Of a stretch of 64,000 bases of DNA, positions 21,196 to 30,879 are shown piece after piece. The stretch lies in contig ASZZ01000004.1 in NCBI GenBank assembly GCA_000430305.1, forward strand, positions 1 through 64,000, given 5' to 3'. The notes under the pieces were generated by a model, which was given only the letters and a program-made list of their open reading frames with translations, was not told the DNA's origin and did no database searches. The position numbers were made by a program, and so were the translations under genes. Each line of letters opens with the position of its first letter. Position 1 is the first letter of the stretch. Source of the DNA: Streptococcus mitis 17/34. GTDB lineage: Bacteria; Bacillota; Bacilli; Lactobacillales; Streptococcaceae.

Positions 21196-21582
21196 CTATT
21201 CGCTAAATCTTAAAAAATAGCCATCTGGATCCAAAACTGCAAATTCGTGAGGGTAAATAAAGCTATCTCCCACTCGAAATTCTCTTTTGGTCAGCGGACG
21301 ATGGATAGGATAGTCAGCTTCCAGCAGTTTTTGGTGGAGCTGAGGGACATCTTCAATGCCAAAGGAAATATTGACACCGCGCCCGAAAGGATAGGTCAGC
21401 TGAGCTAATTCTTCTGCGTTGCTTTCTTCTAGCATAAGTTGGCAGTCTTCAAGCGAGAGGAAGAGAAATTTCTCCTCTGGACGCTCGTATTCGACAGAGA
21501 ATCCTAGCAGGTCGCAGTAGAAGTGGCGTGATTTTTCGAGGTCAGATACTACAAATTCAGGAATGACAGCTTGATAGTCCAT
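21196..21582 (-). CDS. VOC-superfamily (glyoxalase/bleomycin-resistance-like) protein
   Basis: A 128-residue protein with two beta-alpha-beta-beta-beta repeats. The N-terminal half opens VIPEFVVSDLEKSRHFYCDLL and the C-terminal half ends FAVLDPDGYFLRF, the pattern of bleomycin-binding-like VOC proteins. These sequester drugs or act as metal-dependent enzymes; the ligand is unknown. It is 11 bp downstream of exoA and probably co-transcribed. Confidence 0.8.
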   Translation of the reverse strand: MDYQAVIPEFVVSDLEKSRHFYCDLLGFSVEYERPEEKFLFLSLEDCQLMLEESNAEELAQLTYPFGRGVNISFGIEDVPQLHQKLLEADYPIHRPLTKREFRVGDSFIYPHEFAVLDPDGYFLRFSE

Positions 21583-21593
21583 TAGCTTTCTCC

Positions 21594-22421
21594 TTAGAGC
21601 TCAATTTCCAAGACAATGGGTGTATGGTCTTGGCGAGCTCCTGAGTCAATCATGTCAGACTTGGTCACCTTGTCAGCGATGCGGTTACTTGTGAGCCAGT
21701 AGTCGATTCTCCAGCCTGTATTGTTGATTTTAGAAGTCTTGCTGCGTTGCGCCCACCAAGTGTAGCGTTCTGGAACATCGCCATGAATGTGGCGGAAAGT
21801 ATCGGTAAATCCAGTTGCTAAAAGGTTGGTAAATCCAGCACGCTCCTCGTCGGTAAATCCAGGTGAACGGCGGTTGCTAGCAGGATTTGCAAGGTCGATT
21901 TCATTGTGGGCCACATTGTAGTCACCGGTCGCAAGGACTGGTTTTTCTTTGTCTAGTTGAGCTAAATACTCCGCATATTTGACATCCCAGACTTGACGTT
22001 CTTCCAAGCGTTTGAGACCGTCGCCAGCGTTTGGAGTGTAAACTTGGGTTACGAAAAATTCATCAAATTCTAAGGTGATGATACGACCTTCCAAGTCCAT
22101 GGTAGACGGAGCACCGATTTCTGGGAAGCTGATAGTAGGCGTAAGTTCTTTCTTATAGAGGAACATGGTTCCAGCATAGCCTTTGCGTGCAGGTTCTTGA
22201 GAAGAACGCCACGTGTTTTCGTAGCCTGGGAAGAGTTCTTCTAAAACTTCTAGGTGTTTTTTTGTTGGGCCCTTGGCAGAAAGCTTGGTTTCTTGGATAG
22301 CAATGATATCAGCATTTTCAGCGACCAAGGTTTGTAGGACTTCTTGGGACAATTTCGCGCGAGCTGAGTCACTAGTTAGGGCTGCATTGAGGGAATCAAT
22401 ATTCCATGAGATAAGTTTCAT
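21594..22421 (-). CDS. exoA: Exodeoxyribonuclease III / AP endonuclease ExoA
   Basis: A 275-residue EEP-fold nuclease. Motifs: ISWNIDSLNAAL at the N-terminus, IQETKLS (catalytic Glu near residue 43), TGDYNVAHNEID (Asp/Asn), RRIDYWLTS-like WRIDYWL and the final QDHTPIVLEI with the catalytic DH. It cleaves at abasic sites and removes 3' blocks in base excision repair. ATG 22421. Confidence 0.94.
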   Translation of the reverse strand: MKLISWNIDSLNAALTSDSARAKLSQEVLQTLVAENADIIAIQETKLSAKGPTKKHLEVLEELFPGYENTWRSSQEPARKGYAGTMFLYKKELTPTISFPEIGAPSTMDLEGRIITLEFDEFFVTQVYTPNAGDGLKRLEERQVWDVKYAEYLAQLDKEKPVLATGDYNVAHNEIDLANPASNRRSPGFTDEERAGFTNLLATGFTDTFRHIHGDVPERYTWWAQRSKTSKINNTGWRIDYWLTSNRIADKVTKSDMIDSGARQDHTPIVLEIEL

Positions 22422-22554
22422 AAAGTTACCTTTTTCATTCAGATTATAGACTTTATTATACCAAAAAAAGGTCTATTTCCCCAACGTATGGCTTGAAAAA
22501 TCACTCTCTTTCGTTTATAATTAAGAATGATTTTATGAAAGGGAGTGAAAATAA

Positions 22555-23010
22555 ATGAAATTTTACTCATATGACTATGTGCTTAGCCAAATCAGTCAAC
22601 AAAATGGAATCATGATTGGCTTTGGAATTGTTCTCCTAGCTATCACAGGATTTTTTGCCTTTAAGGCCTATCGAGATAAAAAGGGGACTAAGTTTCGGGA
22701 ATTGGTCATGATTTTGGCCTTGACCTTAGTGGCCATGCTTTTAGTGACAATTTCAAAATACCAGACCAATCAAGCCTCTAACAATCAATTTCAAACCTCC
22801 CTTCATTTCATAGAGGTTGTTTCCAAAGACTTGGGAGTGGATAAATCAGAAGTCTATGTCAATACTTCTGCAGCCACTGATGGAGCGCTTGTCAAGGTAG
22901 GTTCAAATGTCTATCGTGCCATGAACGGGAGCCAACCAGACAAGTATCTTTTAGAGAAATTAGAATTGCATCAAACAGATGCTATTGAATTGGTGGAGGT
23001 AAACAAATGA
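22555..23010 (+). CDS. DUF3290 family membrane-anchored protein
   Basis: A 151-residue protein with two N-terminal membrane helices (about residues 19-35 and 48-66) and a soluble C-terminal domain. DUF3290 genes are almost always followed by a DUF421 gene, as here with a 4-bp overlap. The pair is believed to form a membrane complex; the function is unknown. GGGAGTG lies nine bases before the ATG. Confidence 0.82.
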   Translation: MKFYSYDYVLSQISQQNGIMIGFGIVLLAITGFFAFKAYRDKKGTKFRELVMILALTLVAMLLVTISKYQTNQASNNQFQTSLHFIEVVSKDLGVDKSEVYVNTSAATDGALVKVGSNVYRAMNGSQPDKYLLEKLELHQTDAIELVEVNK

Positions 23011-23642
23011 CACTCAATTATATGGAAATTTTAATCAAACTGGCCTTGGGGCTCTTCTCGCTTGTTTTTGTTATCAATGTGACAGGAAAGGGGAACCTAG
23101 CACCTAACTCTGCGACAGACCAAATTCAGAACTATGTTCTCGGTGGTATCATCGGTGGGGTGATTTACAATAGTTCTATCAGCATTCTCCAGTATGCAGT
23201 GATTTTGATGATGTGGACGATTTTGGTCTTGACCCTCAAGTGGCTCAATAACAATGTTCGTTTTGTCAAACGCTTGATTGATGGTAAGCCAACTCTCCTC
23301 ATCAAAAATGGTCAGATTGACCCAGAAGCCTGTCGTTCAGTTGGCTTGTCTGCAGCGGAAGTAGCCCTCAAACTTCGTAGCCAAGGAATTTTCCAGATGA
23401 AGCAGGTCAAACGAGCTGTGCAGGAGCAAAATGGCCAACTCATCGTGGTCCAAATGGGGGATGAAAATCCTAAGTATCCAGTTGTGACTGACGGTGTGAT
23501 ACAAGTCGATGTTTTGGAGTCGATTGGTCGTAACGAAGAATGGCTGCTTGATAACCTCAGCAAGCAAGGGCATGACAATGTAGCCAATATCTTTATCGCT
23601 GAGTATGACAAGGGTGCGGTCACAGTCGTAACCTATGAATAA
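23007..23642 (+). CDS. DUF421 family (YetF-like) membrane protein
   Basis: A 211-residue protein with three N-terminal helices and the cytosolic YetF-type domain. The diagnostic stretch is GKPTLLIKNGQIDPEACRSVGLS. YetF proteins are known around spores in Bacillus, but streptococcal members have no assigned role. It is translationally coupled to DUF3290. Confidence 0.85.
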   Translation: MTLNYMEILIKLALGLFSLVFVINVTGKGNLAPNSATDQIQNYVLGGIIGGVIYNSSISILQYAVILMMWTILVLTLKWLNNNVRFVKRLIDGKPTLLIKNGQIDPEACRSVGLSAAEVALKLRSQGIFQMKQVKRAVQEQNGQLIVVQMGDENPKYPVVTDGVIQVDVLESIGRNEEWLLDNLSKQGHDNVANIFIAEYDKGAVTVVTYE

Positions 23643-23644
23643 GA

Positions 23645-23673
23645 AAAACCTGGGGTCTTGGCCTCAGGTTTCT
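23645..23673 (+). terminator. Terminator after DUF421
   Basis: AAACCTGGGG / CCTCAGGTTT hairpin with a short loop and T-rich tail. It lies only 25 bp before the start of the ABC exporter. Confidence 0.65.
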
Positions 23674-23696
23674 ATTTGCAATCAGAAAGGGATGTT

Positions 23697-25442
23697 ATGT
23701 CCATTATTCAAAAACTTTGGTGGTTTTTCAAGTTAGAAAAACGCCGTTATTTAGTCGGGATTGTGGCTCTGGTCTTGGTTTCCGTCCTCAACCTCATTCC
23801 CCCAATGGTTATGGGGAGGGTCATTGATGCCATCACATCGGGGCAATTAACCCAGCAGGCCCTCCTTCTTGACCTATTTTACCTGTTTCTTGCAGCCTTT
23901 GGGATGTACTATCTGCGCTATGTGTGGCGTATGTATATCCTCGGGACTTCCTACCGTTTGGGACAGATTATGCGGTCTCGCTTGTTTGAGCATTTCACAA
24001 AAATGTCTCCAGCCTTTTATCAAACCTATCGGACGGGGGACCTAATGGCACACGCAACTAACGATATAAATGCCCTAACGCGTCTGGCAGGGGGCGGTGT
24101 TATGTCTGCGGTGGATGCCTCTATCACGGCTCTAGTGACCTTGCTGACCATGCTCTTTAGCATTTCATGGCAGATGACTTTGGTTGCCATTCTTCCCCTG
24201 CCTTTCATGGCTTATGCGACCAGTCGTTTAGGTAGAAAGACTCATAAGGCCTTTGGTGAATCACAAGCTGCATTTTCCGAACTCAATAACAAGGTACAAG
24301 AGTCTGTATCAGGTATTAAAGTGACCAAGTCTTTTGGGTATCAGGCGGACGAGTTGAAGTCTTTCCAGTCAGTCAATGAATTGACCTTCCAAAAGAACCT
24401 CCAAACCATGAAATACGATAGTCTCTTTGATCCCATGGTTCTCTTGTTTGTTGGTTCCTCCTATGTTTTAACCCTCTTGGTTGGTTCCTTGATGGTTCAG
24501 GAGGGGCAGATCACGGTTGGAAATCTGGTCACCTTTATCAGTTACTTGGATATGTTGGTATGGCCTCTTATGGCTATCGGTTTCCTCTTTAATATCACTC
24601 AGCGAGGGAAGGTTTCTTACCAGCGGATTGAGGAACTTTTGTCTCAGGAATCACCTGTACAAGACCCAGAGTTTCCTTTAGATGGTATTGAAAATGGGCG
24701 TTTGGAGTACGCCATTGATCGTTTTGCCTTTGAAAATGAGGAGACACTGACGGATATTCACTTTAGTTTAGAAAAAGGGCAAACTCTAGGCTTGGTCGGA
24801 CAGACAGGCTCTGGGAAAACGTCTTTGATCAAGCTTCTCTTGCGTGAATACGATGTGGATAAGGGAGCTATTTATCTAAATGGTCATGATATTCGCGACT
24901 ATCGTCTGACAGATCTTCGTAGTCTTATGGGCTATGTTCCTCAGGACCAGTTCCTCTTTGCGACTTCTATCTTAGACAATATCCGCTTTGGCAATCCTAA
25001 CTTGTCCCTTTCAACGGTCGAGGAAGCGACTAAGCTAGCTCAAGTGTACCAAGATATTGTAGCCATGCCTCAGGGATTTGATACAGTTATCGGTGAAAAA
25101 GGAGTCAGTCTTTCTGGTGGGCAAAAGCAACGTCTGGCCATGAGTCGGGCTATGATTTTAGACCCTGATATCTTGATTTTAGATGATTCCTTATCCGCCG
25201 TGGATGCCAAGACAGAGTATGCGATTATCGACAACCTCAAGGAGACACGAAAGGACAAGACAACCATTATTACGGCTCATCGCCTGAGTGCGGTAGTCCA
25301 TGCAGATTTAATCTTGGTTCTACAAAATGGTCAAATCATCGAACGAGGCAGGCACGAAGACTTACTAGCTTTGGATGGCTGGTATGCCCAAACCTACCAG
25401 TCTCAGCAGTTGGAAATGAAAGGAGAAGAAGATGCAGAATAA
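23697..25442 (+). CDS. ABC exporter half-transporter A (degenerate catalytic site)
   Basis: About 581 residues: six-helix exporter domain (1-320) and an ATPase domain. Walker A is GQTGSGKTS, signature LSGGQKQR, Walker B ILILDDSLSAVDA (Asp in place of the catalytic Glu) and the switch His is in TAHRLSAV. It overlaps the next gene by 11 bp. The missing Glu marks it as the non-catalytic partner of a heterodimeric multidrug or lipid exporter. The start is ATG 23697 rather than an upstream codon, since the first residues then fit the family. Confidence 0.88.
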   Translation: MSIIQKLWWFFKLEKRRYLVGIVALVLVSVLNLIPPMVMGRVIDAITSGQLTQQALLLDLFYLFLAAFGMYYLRYVWRMYILGTSYRLGQIMRSRLFEHFTKMSPAFYQTYRTGDLMAHATNDINALTRLAGGGVMSAVDASITALVTLLTMLFSISWQMTLVAILPLPFMAYATSRLGRKTHKAFGESQAAFSELNNKVQESVSGIKVTKSFGYQADELKSFQSVNELTFQKNLQTMKYDSLFDPMVLLFVGSSYVLTLLVGSLMVQEGQITVGNLVTFISYLDMLVWPLMAIGFLFNITQRGKVSYQRIEELLSQESPVQDPEFPLDGIENGRLEYAIDRFAFENEETLTDIHFSLEKGQTLGLVGQTGSGKTSLIKLLLREYDVDKGAIYLNGHDIRDYRLTDLRSLMGYVPQDQFLFATSILDNIRFGNPNLSLSTVEEATKLAQVYQDIVAMPQGFDTVIGEKGVSLSGGQKQRLAMSRAMILDPDILILDDSLSAVDAKTEYAIIDNLKETRKDKTTIITAHRLSAVVHADLILVLQNGQIIERGRHEDLLALDGWYAQTYQSQQLEMKGEEDAE

Positions 25443-27174
25443 ACAAGAACAATGGGCTGTATTGAAGCGCTTGATGTCCTATCTCAAACCTTACGGCCTT
25501 CTGACTTTTTTAGCACTCAGTTTTCTCCTAGCAACGACGGTCATTAAAAGTGTCATTCCCCTCGTGGCTTCCCACTTTATCGACCAGTATCTCAGCAATC
25601 TTAACCAACTGGCCGTTACCGTTTTACTGGCCTACTATGGCCTTTATATCCTACAAACTCTAGTTCAGTATGTCGGCAATCTTCTCTTTGCGCGCGTGTC
25701 TTACAGCATTGTTAGAGACATTCGTCGCGATGCCTTTGCCAATATGGAGAAACTAGGCATGTCTTTCTTTGACAAGACGCCAGCAGGTTCCATCGTTTCT
25801 CGTTTGACAAATGATACCGAGACCATTAGTGATATGTTTTCAGGAATTTTATCCAGCTTTATCTCAGCAGTTTTCATCTTTCTGACAACCCTTTATACCA
25901 TGTTGGTGCTGGATTTTCGTTTGACAGCTTTAGTCTTGCTCTTTCTCCCTTTGATTTTCCTTTTAGTTAATCTCTATCGGAAAAAATCAGTGAAAGTCAT
26001 TGAGAAAACCAGAAGTCTCTTGTCAGATATCAATAGTAAGTTGGCAGAGAACATCGAGGGAATCAGGATTATCCAGGCCTTTAATCAAGAGAAGCGCCTG
26101 CAAGCAGAATTTGATGAAATCAACCAAGAACACTTGGTCTATGCCAACCGATCTGTAGCCTTGGATGCCCTCTTTTTGAGACCTGCCATGAGTTTGCTGA
26201 AACTCCTAGGATACGCTGTGTTGATGGCCTATTTTGGCTACCGTGGTCTTTCTATCGGGATAACGGCAGGAACCATGTATGCCTTTATCCAGTACATCAA
26301 TCGCCTCTTTGATCCCTTGATCGAGGTGACGCAAAACTTTTCAACCCTTCAAACGTCCATGGTGTCTGCAGGGCGTGTATTTTCCTTGATTGACGAGACA
26401 ACCTATGAACCTCTTCAAGAAAATGGTCAGGCCGAGGTAAAAGAAGGCAATATCCGTTTTGAACATGTGTGTTTCTCATATGACGGTAAACATCAGATTC
26501 TGGATGATATTTCCTTTTCGGTTAACAAGGGTGAGACCATTGCTTTTGTAGGTCATACGGGTTCAGGGAAATCGTCTATTATAAATGTCCTCATGCGTTT
26601 TTATGAATTCCAGTCAGGGCGAGTTCTCTTAGATGGTGTAGATATCAGGGACTACAGTCAGGAAGAGCTGAGAAAAAACATCGGTTTGGTCTTGCAGGAA
26701 CCCTTCCTCTATCATGGAACTATCAAGTCCAATATCGCCATGTACCAAGATATCAGTGATGAGCAGGTTCAGGCTGCGGCTGCCTTTGTCGATGCAGATT
26801 CCTTTATCCAAGAACTTCCGCAGGGTTATGATGCCCCTGTTTCTGAGCGTGGTTCGAGTTTTTCAACTGGCCAGCGACAGCTTCTTGCCTTTGCCAGAAC
26901 TGTTGCCAGTCAGCCTAAAATCTTGATTTTGGATGAAGCGACAGCCAATATTGACTCTGAAACAGAAAGTCTGGTTCAAGCTTCACTGGCTAAGATGAGA
27001 CAGGGGCGGACAACTATTGCTATTGCTCACCGACTTTCTACCATCCAAGATGCTAACTGTATCTATGTTTTGGATAAGGGACGCATCATCGAGAGTGGAA
27101 CCCATGAGGAACTCTTGGCCTTGAGAGGAACCTATCACAAGATGTATAGCTTGCAGGCAGGGGCCATGTCTTAA
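25432..27174 (+). CDS. ABC exporter half-transporter B (catalytic Walker B)
   Basis: A 580-residue half-transporter. Walker A is GHTGSGKSS, Walker B is ILILDEATANID with the catalytic Glu, and the H-loop is IAHRLSTI. Its signature is FSTGQRQL in place of LSGGQ. The defects complement those of half A, so one ATP site (this Walker A/B with A's LSGGQ) is active. This is the layout of TM287/288- and EfrAB/LmrCD-like exporters. Substrate is not evident. Confidence 0.88.
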   Translation: MQNKQEQWAVLKRLMSYLKPYGLLTFLALSFLLATTVIKSVIPLVASHFIDQYLSNLNQLAVTVLLAYYGLYILQTLVQYVGNLLFARVSYSIVRDIRRDAFANMEKLGMSFFDKTPAGSIVSRLTNDTETISDMFSGILSSFISAVFIFLTTLYTMLVLDFRLTALVLLFLPLIFLLVNLYRKKSVKVIEKTRSLLSDINSKLAENIEGIRIIQAFNQEKRLQAEFDEINQEHLVYANRSVALDALFLRPAMSLLKLLGYAVLMAYFGYRGLSIGITAGTMYAFIQYINRLFDPLIEVTQNFSTLQTSMVSAGRVFSLIDETTYEPLQENGQAEVKEGNIRFEHVCFSYDGKHQILDDISFSVNKGETIAFVGHTGSGKSSIINVLMRFYEFQSGRVLLDGVDIRDYSQEELRKNIGLVLQEPFLYHGTIKSNIAMYQDISDEQVQAAAAFVDADSFIQELPQGYDAPVSERGSSFSTGQRQLLAFARTVASQPKILILDEATANIDSETESLVQASLAKMRQGRTTIAIAHRLSTIQDANCIYVLDKGRIIESGTHEELLALRGTYHKMYSLQAGAMS

Positions 27175-27304
27175 TATTCTTTGATTTTTATTGAGTAAAA
27201 GAAGGAAATCCTTCAAATTACAGATTTCTTTCACTGCCTTTTCCATTTTGTGGTATAATGAAAAATGTTGACAAATAGTATAATAAAAACAAAGGAGAAA
27301 CAGC

Positions 27305-27997
27305 ATGCTGAAATGGGAAGACTTGCCCGTGGAAATGAAATCAAGCGAGGTTGAGTCTTACTACCAGCTTGTCTCTAAAAGGAAGGGTTCGCTGATTTTC
27401 AAGCGTTGCTTGGACTGGGTTCTGGCCTTGGTCTTACTGATTTTAACTTCCCCAGTCTTTCTGATTTTGAGTATTTGGATTAAGTTGGATAGCAAGGGGC
27501 CTGTCATTTACAAGCAAGAGCGCGTGACCCAGTACAACCGTACTTTCAAGATTTGGAAATTCCGTACCATGGTGACGGATGCGGATAAAAAAGGCAGTCT
27601 GGTGACTTCAGCTAACGATAGTCGCATTACAAAAGTAGGAAATTTCATCCGTCGTGTGCGCTTGGACGAACTGCCTCAGCTGGTCAATGTCCTTAAAGGC
27701 GAGATGTCTTTTGTTGGGACACGTCCTGAAGTGCCACGTTACACAGAGCAGTATAGCCCTGAAATGATGGCGACCTTGCTTTTGCCAGCAGGAATTACCT
27801 CTCCAGCTAGCATCAACTATAAGGATGAGGACACTATCATCAGTCAAATGACGGAGAAAGGTCTGTCAGTTGACCAAGCCTATGTAGAACATGTTCTTCC
27901 TGAAAAGATGCGCTATAACCTCGCCTATCTCCGAGAGTTTAGTTTCCTTGGAGACATCAAAATCATGTTTCAAACCGTGTTTGAAGTGCTAAAATAA
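27305..27997 (+). CDS. Polyprenyl-phosphate sugar-1-phosphate transferase (initiating glycosyltransferase)
   Basis: A 230-residue monotopic phosphoglycosyltransferase (PglC/WcaJ C-terminal type). A re-entrant helix at about residues 33-57 precedes KSKGPVIYKQERV-like SKGPVIYKQER, then WKFRTMVTDAD, RLDELPQL and FVGTRPEVP. It moves a sugar phosphate from UDP-sugar to undecaprenyl phosphate, starting a surface glycan. It is 42 bp before an aminotransferase that could make an amino sugar donor. No cps locus is present here. Confidence 0.87.
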   Translation: MLKWEDLPVEMKSSEVESYYQLVSKRKGSLIFKRCLDWVLALVLLILTSPVFLILSIWIKLDSKGPVIYKQERVTQYNRTFKIWKFRTMVTDADKKGSLVTSANDSRITKVGNFIRRVRLDELPQLVNVLKGEMSFVGTRPEVPRYTEQYSPEMMATLLLPAGITSPASINYKDEDTIISQMTEKGLSVDQAYVEHVLPEKMRYNLAYLREFSFLGDIKIMFQTVFEVLK

Positions 27998-28039
27998 AGT
28001 AGTCATAAGAAAATGAGTACAGATAAAAGGAGCAAATCA

Positions 28040-29281
28040 ATGCCAAATTACAATATTCCATTTTCACCACCCGATATCACCGAAGCTGAAATTGCTGAAG
28101 TAGCGGATACCCTGCGTTCTGGTTGGATCACAACAGGTCCTAAGACAAAAGAGCTAGAGCGTCGCTTATCTCAATACACACAGACACCTAAGACTGTCTG
28201 TCTTAACTCTGCGACTGCCGCGCTTGAGTTGGTTTTGCGAGTCTTGGAAGTGGGACCTGGAGATGAAGTCATCGTTCCAGCTATGACCTATACAGCTTCA
28301 TGTAGTGTCATCACTCACGTAGGAGCGACGCCTGTCATGGTGGATATCCAAGCAGGTACTTTTGAAATGGACTATGACTTGCTGGAGCAAGCCATTACTG
28401 AAAAAACTAAGGTGATTATCCCGGTTGAACTTGCAGGGATTGTTTGCGATTATGATCGTTTGTTCCAAGTTGTGGAGAAGAAACGTGACCTCTTTACAGC
28501 TGCAAGCAAGTGGCAAAAAGCCTTTAACCGTATTGTGATTGTTTCTGATAGTGCCCATGCTTTGGGATCTACTTATAAAGGACAACCTGCTGGTTCTATC
28601 GCTGACTTTACTTCCTTCTCATTCCATGCCGTTAAGAACTTTACAACTGCGGAGGGAGGAAGTGCGACTTGGAAGGCCAATCCAGCGATTGATGACGAAG
28701 ACATGTACAAGGAATTTCAAGTTCTTTCCCTTCACGGTCAAACTAAGGATGCTCTTGCTAAGATGCAACTGGGTTCATGGGAATACGATATCGTCACACC
28801 AGCCTACAAGTGCAATATGACTGATATCATGGCTTCACTTGGTTTGGTACAATTGGACCGTTACCCAGGTTTGCTAGAACGTCGTAAGGACATCGTGGAC
28901 CGCTATGATCGTGGTTTTGCAGGTTCTCGCATTCGTCCATTGGCACATAAGACTGATACAGTTGAATCATGCCGCCACCTCTACATCACTCATGTAGAAG
29001 GAGCAAGCTTAGAAGAACGCAACCTCATTATCCAAGAATTGGCTAAAGCAGGAATTGCAAGTAATGTCCACTACAAACCGCTTCCTCTATTGACAGCCTA
29101 CAAGAATCTTGGTTTTGATATGGCGAATTATCCTAAGGCCTATGCCTTCTTTGAAAATGAAATTACGCTCCCTCTTCACACTAAATTAAGTGATGAAGAA
29201 GTGGACTATATCATTGAGACTTTCAAAACAGTTTCTGAAAAAGTACTAGCTTCATCAAAAAAAATTGTAAAAAAGTCTTGA
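28040..29281 (+). CDS. DegT/DnrJ/EryC1/StrS-family sugar aminotransferase
   Basis: About 413 residues from ATG 28040, chosen for AAGGAG upstream (an earlier in-frame ATG at 28013 lacks a site). PLP-dependent fold type I: the N-terminal substrate loop is SGWITTGPKTKELE, the Asp/His pair is VIVSDSAHALGS, and the PLP lysine is in SFHAVKNFTTAEGG. Such enzymes transaminate a nucleotide keto-sugar (for example in bacillosamine or legionaminic acid pathways). With the upstream transferase it suggests a dedicated amino-sugar glycan, but no dehydratase or acetyltransferase is adjacent. Confidence 0.85.
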   Translation: MPNYNIPFSPPDITEAEIAEVADTLRSGWITTGPKTKELERRLSQYTQTPKTVCLNSATAALELVLRVLEVGPGDEVIVPAMTYTASCSVITHVGATPVMVDIQAGTFEMDYDLLEQAITEKTKVIIPVELAGIVCDYDRLFQVVEKKRDLFTAASKWQKAFNRIVIVSDSAHALGSTYKGQPAGSIADFTSFSFHAVKNFTTAEGGSATWKANPAIDDEDMYKEFQVLSLHGQTKDALAKMQLGSWEYDIVTPAYKCNMTDIMASLGLVQLDRYPGLLERRKDIVDRYDRGFAGSRIRPLAHKTDTVESCRHLYITHVEGASLEERNLIIQELAKAGIASNVHYKPLPLLTAYKNLGFDMANYPKAYAFFENEITLPLHTKLSDEEVDYIIETFKTVSEKVLASSKKIVKKS

Positions 29282-29575
29282 CAAAGAAAGAACAAAGTAT
29301 TAGAATAAGTTCAACAAATCAGAAAAGTAACTATTTTTGATCTTCAGGGAGCCTGTGGTGATTGTGAACAGGTGGTTGAAAGTAGTGAAAGTGGGCTGAT
29401 TTTAAAAATGAATTTGAAACAATGAAAATTCGGTGCGCACACCTTACAGTGCAACTTGTTGTTAGACAAGGTAGAGATGTAAAGGGGAATAGTCCCTTTA
29501 TAATTGAGGTGGCACCGCGTTACCAACGCCCTCACACGGAAGTATATTCTGTGTGTGGGCTTTTTCTATCCGTCA
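29278..29575 (+). ncRNA. T-box riboswitch 1 (tRNA-Trp), before trpB2
   Basis: Promoter TTGACA (29278-29283), 17 bp, TAGAAT (29301-29306); the -35 overlaps the stop of the aminotransferase gene. Stem I shows the apical AG-bulge text GGAGCCTGTGGTGATTGTGAAC. A UGG codon at 29392-29394 is the likely Trp specifier. The T-box core GAGGTGGCACCGCG is at 29506-29519. Its TGGC pairs with a tRNA ending GCCA; a G discriminator fits tRNA-Trp. The terminator GCCCTCACAC...GTGTGTGGGC-T5 is at 29528-29567. Confidence 0.9.
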
Positions 29576-29697
29576 TTTTGTTTATCTTTTATTAGGGCGT
29601 TAAGTCGCTTTGATGAACTTGAGTTCTATCTACAGCTCCTTGCCTACTACTAAAAGCAAACAAAAAGTCGAATAAATACAGAAAGAGGAAAATTTTT

Positions 29698-30876
29698 ATG
29701 ACAACTAAAGGATATTTTGGAAAATTTGGTGGAAGTTTTGTACCAGAGCCGATTCAGGCTTTGTTGGATGAGTTGGAAGTTACGTTTGATAAATACAAGG
29801 ATGATCCAGAATTTTTGGCAGAATTTCGCCATTACTTGAAAGACTACTCAGGTCGCGAAACACCGCTCTATTTTGCGGAAAGTTTGACAGATCACTTAGG
29901 TGGCGCTAAGATTTATCTCAAGCGTGAAGACCTTAACCACCTTGGTTCTCACAAACTCAATAATGTTTTAGGACAAATTCTTCTTGCTAAACGTATGGGC
30001 AAAAAACGAGTGATCGCAGAAACAGGAGCTGGTCAACATGGTGTTGCGACAGCAGCGGCTGCGGCCAAGTTTGGTATGGCCTGTGATGTCTACATGGGGG
30101 CAGAGGATGTGGAACGTCAACGTCTCAATGTCTTCCGCATGGAGATGATGGGAGCAACTGTTCACGCAGTTGAAACTGGAACTCGAACTCTCAAAGATGC
30201 GGTTGATGCAGCCTTTGGAGCATGGATGAATGACCTTGAAGCCTTCTACGTTTTGGGATCTGCTGTAGGCCCTCATCCTTATCCTACAATTGTTCATGAA
30301 TTCCAAAAGGTCATTAGTGAAGAATCTCGTCGTCAAATCTTAGAAAAAGAAGGTCGTTTACCAGACTACGTTATTGCTTGTGTAGGTGGTGGTTCTAATG
30401 CCATCGGAGCTTTTTCTCAGTATGTGGCTGATGAAGAAGTTAAATTGGTTGGGGTCGAAGCTGCTGGTCATGGACTTGATACAGACAAGCACGCAGCTAC
30501 TATGACAAAAGGTAGTATCGGAATTGTTGACGGCATGAAGACCTATGCAGTCTTTAAGGAAGATGGAGAGCTAGCTCCAGTTTACTCTATCTCAGCTGGA
30601 TTGGACTATCCAGGGGTTGGCCCAGAACACGCCTACTTTAAAGATTCAGGTCGCGTGGAATATGTCGCTGCGACAGATGAAGAAGCTGTTCAAGCCCTGC
30701 TCCTTCTCAGCAAGACTGAAGGAATTATCCCAGCGATTGAAAGTTCCCACGCTATCGCAGAAGCAGTCAAACGTGCACCGAAACTAAGTAAAGATGACAT
30801 TATCATCATCAATGTCTCTGGTCGTGGAGACAAGGACGTAGCTGCTATTGCAGACTACCTAGAAGCTAAAAAATAA
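29698..30876 (+). CDS. trpB: Second tryptophan synthase beta chain (TrpB paralogue)
   Basis: A 392-residue PLP enzyme. The PLP lysine is in HLGSHKLNN, the catalytic Glu in [11 protein letters not shown], the phosphate loop is GGGSNAIG, and the COMM domain is present. All catalytic residues are kept. Internal text such as [13 protein letters not shown] and [15 protein letters not shown] is closer to what I recall of proteobacterial TrpB than to the operon copy at 35437. It could pair with TrpA or make tryptophan from free indole and serine. It is expressed behind its own T-box and lies directly upstream of the T-box of the main trp operon. Confidence 0.87.
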   Translation: MTTKGYFGKFGGSFVPEPIQALLDELEVTFDKYKDDPEFLAEFRHYLKDYSGRETPLYFAESLTDHLGGAKIYLKREDLNHLGSHKLNNVLGQILLAKRMGKKRVIAETGAGQHGVATAAAAAKFGMACDVYMGAEDVERQRLNVFRMEMMGATVHAVETGTRTLKDAVDAAFGAWMNDLEAFYVLGSAVGPHPYPTIVHEFQKVISEESRRQILEKEGRLPDYVIACVGGGSNAIGAFSQYVADEEVKLVGVEAAGHGLDTDKHAATMTKGSIGIVDGMKTYAVFKEDGELAPVYSISAGLDYPGVGPEHAYFKDSGRVEYVAATDEEAVQALLLLSKTEGIIPAIESSHAIAEAVKRAPKLSKDDIIIINVSGRGDKDVAAIADYLEAKK

Positions 30877-30879
30877 AAG

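Noticed and set aside
28013-28039. Upstream ATG for the aminotransferase
   Set aside because: It lacks a ribosome binding site, whereas AAGGAG precedes the ATG at 28040, and the family N-terminus begins there.
29344-29535. Minus-strand frame across T-box 1
   Set aside because: It covers a conserved RNA leader and has no start signals.
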